64,000 nucleotides of DNA from Gammaproteobacteria bacterium (GTDB lineage: Bacteria > Pseudomonadota > Gammaproteobacteria > Steroidobacterales > Steroidobacteraceae). Location: contig DAIDHD010000003.1 in NCBI GenBank assembly GCA_027459765.1, forward strand, positions 62,001 through 126,000, written 5' to 3'. Within the stretch, counting starts at the first letter, position 1. Every line of letters starts with the position of its first letter. Shown here piece after piece: positions 60,510 to 64,000 of the stretch. Both the position numbers and the translations under genes were made by a program. The notes below the pieces were generated by a model that searched no databases, was not told the DNA's origin, and worked only from the letters and a program-made list of their open reading frames with translations.

Positions 60510-60713
60510 TCAATCCGGCACGGCGAAGTAGACCAGCGCCGTGAACACCGCGCTGACGATCACCCAGGCGAGCTGGAACCAGTAGAAGAACGGCATACCG
60601 AGCAGGGTCGGCTCGATCCGGTTGTAGAACGGCGGCCACAGCGCCACCACGAATTGCAACACGAAGAGCAGGTACCACCAGCTCCAACCGCCGCGTTTGC
60701 CGTCGCCGTTCAT
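60510..60713 (-). CDS. DUF3311 small membrane protein, partner of the MctP-type symporter
   Basis: A 67-residue protein with two hydrophobic segments (YLLFVLQFVVALWPPFYN and PFFYWFQLAWVIVSAVF). The central PPFYNR and GMPFFYWFQ patterns are DUF3311 hallmarks. Such proteins are regularly encoded just upstream of MctP/acetate-type SSS symporters and are assumed to assist them. GGGAGGGG precedes the ATG. It lies directly after the porin terminator. Confidence 0.85.
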   Translation of the reverse strand: MNGDGKRGGWSWWYLLFVLQFVVALWPPFYNRIEPTLLGMPFFYWFQLAWVIVSAVFTALVYFAVPD

Positions 60714-60760
60714 CGTGCCCCCCCTCCCGCGACCGTGCTTCTAATGCCCCGGACTGTAAC

Positions 60761-60798
60761 AAAAAAAAAGACCCCGAGGCCATGGGCCCCGGGGTCTT
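60761..60798 (-). terminator. intrinsic terminator of the porin gene
   Basis: On the minus strand a stem AAGACCCCGGGGCC / GGCCTCGGGGTCTT (one mismatch, loop CAT) is followed by an uninterrupted run of nine T (60769-60761). This is a textbook Rho-independent terminator, 39 bases after the porin stop and upstream of the DUF3311 gene. Confidence 0.95.
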
Positions 60799-60836
60799 CG
60801 GTTCCGCGGTCAAACCGCTCCTCGATCCGTCGGCGC

Positions 60837-62237
60837 TTAGAACTTGTAGCGCACGCCGATGGTCGGGTTCATGTCGGTGGTGTGCAGATAGCCGTTGGCG
60901 AGGCCATTCTTCACGCCCGTGTACATGATGCCCGCGTACACGTCGAATCGCTTCGTCATGTAGTAGTCGGCATCGAAGGAGATGCCGTCCAGGGTGCCGC
61001 TGCAGGCGCCGGAGACGTTGCTCGAGCAACCCGCGAGCGCGCCCGAGGCGAACGCGTCCTGGTGGTAGCCATAGTAGGCGCCGACCAGGTCGAGGTTCGG
61101 GATCACCGTGTAGCGCGCACCCGCCCAGTAGACGGCGACCGTCTTCGGGTTCGGGAACGCCGTGTTGCTCACGAACGCGAGCACGTAACCGCCGATGTCG
61201 TCGGTGCCGGCCGGCAGCGGGGTCGCCGGGTTCTTGAACTTGATGTTCTCGTAGCCCGCGAACAGCTTCACCGGGTACTGGAACTTGTAGGACGCCATCA
61301 CGCTGTAGGACGTGTTGTCCGAGATCGTGCCGGACAGCGAGTTGTTGACCGAATAGCCGAGCGTCGGAAGCTGCGCGACCTGCTGCGCGGACAGCGGGCC
61401 GATGCCGATGGCATCGTGCGCGTTGACGTAGTAGGCGTCGGCCGAGAAGCCGAGGTACTCACCGCCCAACTGCGCCTCGAACACGGTGCTCTTGGCGCCG
61501 CCGTTGGCGCCGTTGAACTTGTACTGCAGCCCGCCGTGGAAGTTCTGCACGTTGAGGGTGTACTTCAACGAGGAGTCCAGGCGGCGGTTCTGGGTGTCAC
61601 CCGCGCCGGCCGTGAAGCCGGAGAGGCCGATCACCGAGAACGCCTGCGAGGCGTAGTTCGGGTCGTACTTGGCGACGCCGTCGGCGAGCAGGGTGTTCTG
61701 ACGGCCGAAGGTGATGGTGCCGAAGGTCGGCGAGCTAAAGCCCGCGAAGGCCTGCTGGAACGCCTGACCGGCGACGCTGGTGTCGATGTTGGTGGTCTGC
61801 GCGTTGAGGGCGCGGCCGTTGTTCTGCGCCACCGACTTCAGGCCGTCGCTGATGTTGCCGCTCTGCGGGTTGAAGAAGGTCTCGAGCTTGAACACCGCCG
61901 ACCAGTCACCGACGCCGAGCGACTCCTTGCCCTGCAAGCCGACGCGCGACTGCGCCATGTTGCTCGGGGTCGCGCCGAAGGTGCTCTTGTTGCTGTTCTT
62001 CTGCACGATGTCCGCGCTGCCCGCGGGGAAGTAGTCGTTGATCGGCGCGCCGTGGGTCTGGTACTGCAGACCGATGTCGACGATGCCGTACAGGGTGATG
62101 CCCTTCCAGGTGAGCGCATCGTCGTCCGCCGCGTGCGCCGCACCGACGCCGGCCACGGCCAAGGCCGCCGCCACGCTCGCCTTCAACAGCATCGCGCCGC
62201 GCGCTTGCACGCCGGCCTTCGTATTGAATTGATTCAC
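60837..62237 (-). CDS. trimeric general porin (betaproteobacterial type)
   Basis: A 466-residue outer-membrane porin. The signal peptide ends GVGAAHA near residue 36, and the mature part begins with LTWKGITLYGIVDIGLQYQT, the usual first strand of Burkholderiales-type porins. SRVGLQGKESLGVGDWSAVF, GTITFGRQNTLL and a C-terminal NPTIGVRYKF with the final Phe needed for BAM recognition are present. GTG 62237 is preferred because GGAGAGGA lies nine bases upstream; an ATG at 62267 is possible. A strong terminator follows. Confidence 0.93.
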   Translation of the reverse strand: MNQFNTKAGVQARGAMLLKASVAAALAVAGVGAAHAADDDALTWKGITLYGIVDIGLQYQTHGAPINDYFPAGSADIVQKNSNKSTFGATPSNMAQSRVGLQGKESLGVGDWSAVFKLETFFNPQSGNISDGLKSVAQNNGRALNAQTTNIDTSVAGQAFQQAFAGFSSPTFGTITFGRQNTLLADGVAKYDPNYASQAFSVIGLSGFTAGAGDTQNRRLDSSLKYTLNVQNFHGGLQYKFNGANGGAKSTVFEAQLGGEYLGFSADAYYVNAHDAIGIGPLSAQQVAQLPTLGYSVNNSLSGTISDNTSYSVMASYKFQYPVKLFAGYENIKFKNPATPLPAGTDDIGGYVLAFVSNTAFPNPKTVAVYWAGARYTVIPNLDLVGAYYGYHQDAFASGALAGCSSNVSGACSGTLDGISFDADYYMTKRFDVYAGIMYTGVKNGLANGYLHTTDMNPTIGVRYKF

Positions 62238-62340
62238 GGTTCGTGTCCTCTCCAGAAGAATGACCAAGTAACTGTCCGACCCTTTCGAGGGGTCGCATTA
62301 AACCGACAAATTGTTACGTTTTTATGACCGCTTCAAGCTT

Positions 62341-62358
62341 TGACGCATTTTCGCGTCA
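62341..62358. promoter_or_regulatory. palindromic operator candidate in the porin leader
   Basis: TGACGC and GCGTCA are perfect inverted repeats with a 6-base spacer (ATTTTC). It would lie just downstream of the predicted porin transcription start, a position suited to repression. The regulator is unknown. Confidence 0.4.
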
Positions 62359-62368
62359 GAGGGGCGCC

Positions 62369-62399
62369 TTTATATCACTGGACGGCGCGATTTTCACAA
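62369..62399 (-). promoter_or_regulatory. candidate porin promoter
   Basis: Minus strand TTGTGA (62399-62394), then GATATA at 17-base spacing or the overlapping, better TATAAA (62374-62369) at 19-base spacing. Start of transcription would be near 62362. Confidence 0.4.
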
Positions 62400-62427
62400 A
62401 AATAACGTGTCTTTTACGCAACAAACG

Positions 62428-62456
62428 CCGCCGGGCGGCTGTTGGACGCCCGGCGG
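62428..62456 (-). terminator. hairpin downstream of the YeiH-type gene
   Basis: CCGCCGGGCG and CGCCCGGCGG are perfect 10-base inverted repeats with a 9-base loop, followed on the minus strand by CGTTTGTTGCG. It lies 86 bases after the stop of the gene at 62542-63693. The T content is modest, so it is a probable rather than certain terminator. Confidence 0.45.
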
Positions 62457-62541
62457 AGCCGGGTGTTGCGCAGAAAGCGACAATTGCGCGCGGAGGTTAC
62501 TCGGGCTTCGTGACGGTTTCGTGGCCGACAGGCGGATTCTT

Positions 62542-63693
62542 TTAGCTGCCGAACAGGCGCGCGACCGCCAGATTGATGAGGAGACCGCCGCCGATCAGCC
62601 AGGCGAACAGCACACCGGCGAGCGCCAGCGGCTTCACGCCGGCGAGCCGGAACGCCGAGGCGTGGGTCGCAACGCCGAGCGCTCCCATGGCCATGGCGAG
62701 CAGCCAGGTGTCGAGATCGATGGCGGTGGCGACCACGGGATGCGGCAACAGGCGCAGGGAACTCAAGCCCGCAACCGCGATGAAGCCGACCGCGAACCAG
62801 GGAATGACGATGCGCCGCGCCGCCGCGGCCTGTGGTGCCGCGGCGCGCGGCGCCGCGTCCCCGGCGCCGTGATCCGTGTCCCGGCCCTCGTGCCCGGACG
62901 CCCGGGAGAGCCAGGCGGAGAGCGCGATCAGGAACGGCGCCAACATCATGACGCGCACCATCTTGGTGATCACGGCGGTGTCCGCCGCGGAAGCGGCCAC
63001 CGCGCGCCCGGCGGCCACCACCTGCGCCACCTCGTGCACGGTCGAACCGGTGTAGATGCCGTACGCCTTGGTGGACATGGGGATGAATCCCGCGCCGAGA
63101 TTCAAGCGGTACAGCACGGGATAAAGGAACATGCCGAGCGTGCCGAACACCACCACGGTCGCGACCGCGACGGTGACCTGTTCGGCGCGGCCGCGCACCA
63201 CCGGCTCGGCCGCCATCACCGCGGCTGCACCGCAGATGGAACTGCCGGCGCCGATCAGCATTGCGGTCTTGCGATCGAGCCCGAACACCCGCGTACCCAG
63301 CCAGACCGCGAGCACGAAGGTCGACCCGACGACGAGCGTGTCGATCACCACGCCGGCAACGCCCACGGCGGCAATGTCCTGGAACGTGAGCCTAAGTCCG
63401 TACAGCACGATCCCGAGCCGCAGCAGGCTCTGTTTGGAGAACCCGATCCCCTCCCCGGCTTGGCTGGCGATGCGTGGATAGACGCTGTTGCCGAGCAGCA
63501 TCCCGAGCACGATCGCCACCGTGAGCGCACTGAAGCCGCGCGCCTTGAGCCAGTTTGAGTCGGCGATCCAGATGGCCGCCGCGGCGATGCCGAATGCGAG
63601 CGCAAGGCCCGGGGCACGCCGCCGCCAGCGCTCCCAGGCAGTCGACGGGTGGACGGGAGGCGACAGGTCCGACGTGTTGGCGCGGGTATTCAT
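62542..63693 (-). CDS. YeiH-family (UPF0324) putative sulfate/sulfonate exporter
   Basis: A 383-residue inner-membrane protein with about ten hydrophobic segments. Family hallmarks are GMLLGNSVYPRIASQAGEG, LLRLGIVLYGLRLTFQDI, LIGAGSSICGAAAVMA and YGIYTGSTVHEVAQVVAAG. YeiH relatives include TauZ, proposed to export sulfate after taurine breakdown. It is divergent from a LysR gene, the usual YeiH-YeiE arrangement. ATG 63693 lacks a Shine-Dalgarno; the frame stays open upstream through the LysR box, so the start is somewhat uncertain. Confidence 0.85.
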   Translation of the reverse strand: MNTRANTSDLSPPVHPSTAWERWRRRAPGLALAFGIAAAAIWIADSNWLKARGFSALTVAIVLGMLLGNSVYPRIASQAGEGIGFSKQSLLRLGIVLYGLRLTFQDIAAVGVAGVVIDTLVVGSTFVLAVWLGTRVFGLDRKTAMLIGAGSSICGAAAVMAAEPVVRGRAEQVTVAVATVVVFGTLGMFLYPVLYRLNLGAGFIPMSTKAYGIYTGSTVHEVAQVVAAGRAVAASAADTAVITKMVRVMMLAPFLIALSAWLSRASGHEGRDTDHGAGDAAPRAAAPQAAAARRIVIPWFAVGFIAVAGLSSLRLLPHPVVATAIDLDTWLLAMAMGALGVATHASAFRLAGVKPLALAGVLFAWLIGGGLLINLAVARLFGS

Positions 63694-63731
63694 GCCGGGA
63701 GGATGCCGCACCCTACGTTTAGCTGTCGAAC

Positions 63732-63751
63732 AGATAATTACGATATTATCT
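63732..63751. promoter_or_regulatory. LysR-type operator palindrome between divergent genes
   Basis: AGATAAT and ATTATCT are perfect inverted repeats with a 6-base spacer and contain the T-N11-A core of LysR-family sites. It lies 28 bases before the LysR start and 39 bases from the start of the exporter gene, the classical position for autoregulation plus divergent activation. Confidence 0.65.
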
Positions 63752-63778
63752 ACCCATTCTTTCGCTATATAGTCCTGC

Positions 63779-64000
63779 ATGCGCATCTCCCTGCGGCAAT
63801 TGGAGATCTTTCGTGCGGTGGCGCTCACCGGCAGCACCAGCGCGGCGGCCGCGAGCATGCCGCTGTCGCAGTCGGCCACCAGTGCCGCCCTGATCGAATT
63901 CGAACGCACGCTCGGCGCCGTACTCTTCGACCGGGTCGGCAAGCGGCTGCGCCTCAACGAGGCGGGCCGCGCCCTGCTGCCGCTCGCGCTGGCGGTGCTC
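63779..64000 (+). CDS. LysR-family transcriptional regulator, N-terminal part (runs off the window)
   Basis: The visible 74 residues are a complete LysR winged helix-turn-helix: MRISLRQLEIFRAVALTGST, SMPLSQSATSAALIEFERTL and LFDRVGKRLRLNEAGRALL. The effector-binding domain lies beyond the window. Together with the adjacent YeiH-type gene it resembles the YeiE/CbbR/CysB-like regulators that control sulfite or sulfonate functions. The ATG at 63779 is the only sensible start. Confidence 0.92.
   Translation, partial: MRISLRQLEIFRAVALTGSTSAAAASMPLSQSATSAALIEFERTLGAVLFDRVGKRLRLNEAGRALLPLALAVL

Larger units (their letters stand above)
62238..62541. other. 304-base non-coding region upstream of the porin
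   Basis: Much richer in A and T than the genes around it between 62296 and 62425. It contains a minus-strand promoter candidate (62369-62399), a perfect spaced palindrome (62341-62358) and a GC-rich hairpin after the YeiH-type gene (62428-62456). No convincing small gene or RNA gene was recognised. The expected porin leader is about 120 bases. Confidence 0.7.

Noticed and set aside
63694-63778. Extension of the YeiH-type protein into the LysR intergenic region
   Set aside because: The frame is open but would include the LysR palindrome and overlap the regulator start; family proteins do not have this segment.

Overview
This 64 kb window is a GC-rich, very compact stretch of bacterial chromosome from a Gram-negative organism, most probably a betaproteobacterium. 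The evidence is gene order and gene content: lepA-lepB-DUF4845-rnc-era, sdhCDAB-sdhE, rpfE-like-recJ-prfB-lysS, surE-pcm-nlpD, dnaE-accA-tilS-pyrG-kdsA-eno-ftsB-ispDF, rpsB-tsf-pyrH-frr-cdsA-dxr-rseP-bamA-skp-lpxD-fabZ-lpxA-lpxB-rnhB, and a trimeric porin of the betaproteobacterial type. It is almost entirely core genome. I see no rRNA, tRNA, CRISPR array, insertion sequence or prophage.

Layout. 1-6783 (minus): sigma-E operon rpoE-rseA-rseB followed by a glutaredoxin-like gene, then lepA, lepB, a DUF4845 gene, rnc and the first codons of era. 6952-10806 (minus): succinate dehydrogenase block, with the assembly factor gene sdhE at one end and, at the other, a 61-residue SDHAF4/DUF1674 gene easily missed because of its size. 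10858-12515 (plus): ygfZ and a LysE-type exporter. 12512-18674 (minus): murI, lysS, prfB (with the classical programmed +1 frameshift), recJ and an rpfE-like gene. 18700-20389: HxlR-type regulator divergent from a short-chain dehydrogenase, then a Mth938-type gene. 20379-22525 (minus): nlpD, pcm, surE. 22627-23214 (plus): Smr-domain gene. 23240-29693 (minus): truD, a fused ispDF, ftsB, eno, kdsA, pyrG. 29903-46888 (minus): tilS, accA, dnaE, rnhB, the lipid A/outer membrane assembly cluster lpxB-lpxA-fabZ-lpxD-skp-bamA-rseP, then dxr, cdsA and frr. 46906-49624 (minus): pyrH, tsf, rpsB. 49798-54122 (plus): map, glnD, dapD. 54149-58804 (minus): phosphate transport operon pstS-pstC-pstA-pstB2-pstB1 behind a well-matched Pho box. 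58953-60713 (minus): MctP-type monocarboxylate symporter with its DUF3311 partner. 60837-62237 (minus): porin. 62542-64000: YeiH-type membrane protein divergent from a LysR regulator that runs off the end.

How it works together. The sigma-E regulator set at one end and RseP, BamA, Skp and the Lpx enzymes in the middle form the envelope-building and envelope-stress machinery. The sdh block carries two dedicated assembly factors. Many gene pairs are joined by 4-base ATGA/GTGA/TTGA overlaps, implying translational coupling. The most useful departures from the usual order are: uppS missing between frr and cdsA, no mucD/degP after rseB, no rpoS after nlpD, no phoU but two pstB genes in the pst operon, an ispD-ispF fusion, a roughly 90-residue tail on ribosomal protein S2, and an EF-hand-like insert in the BamA barrel.
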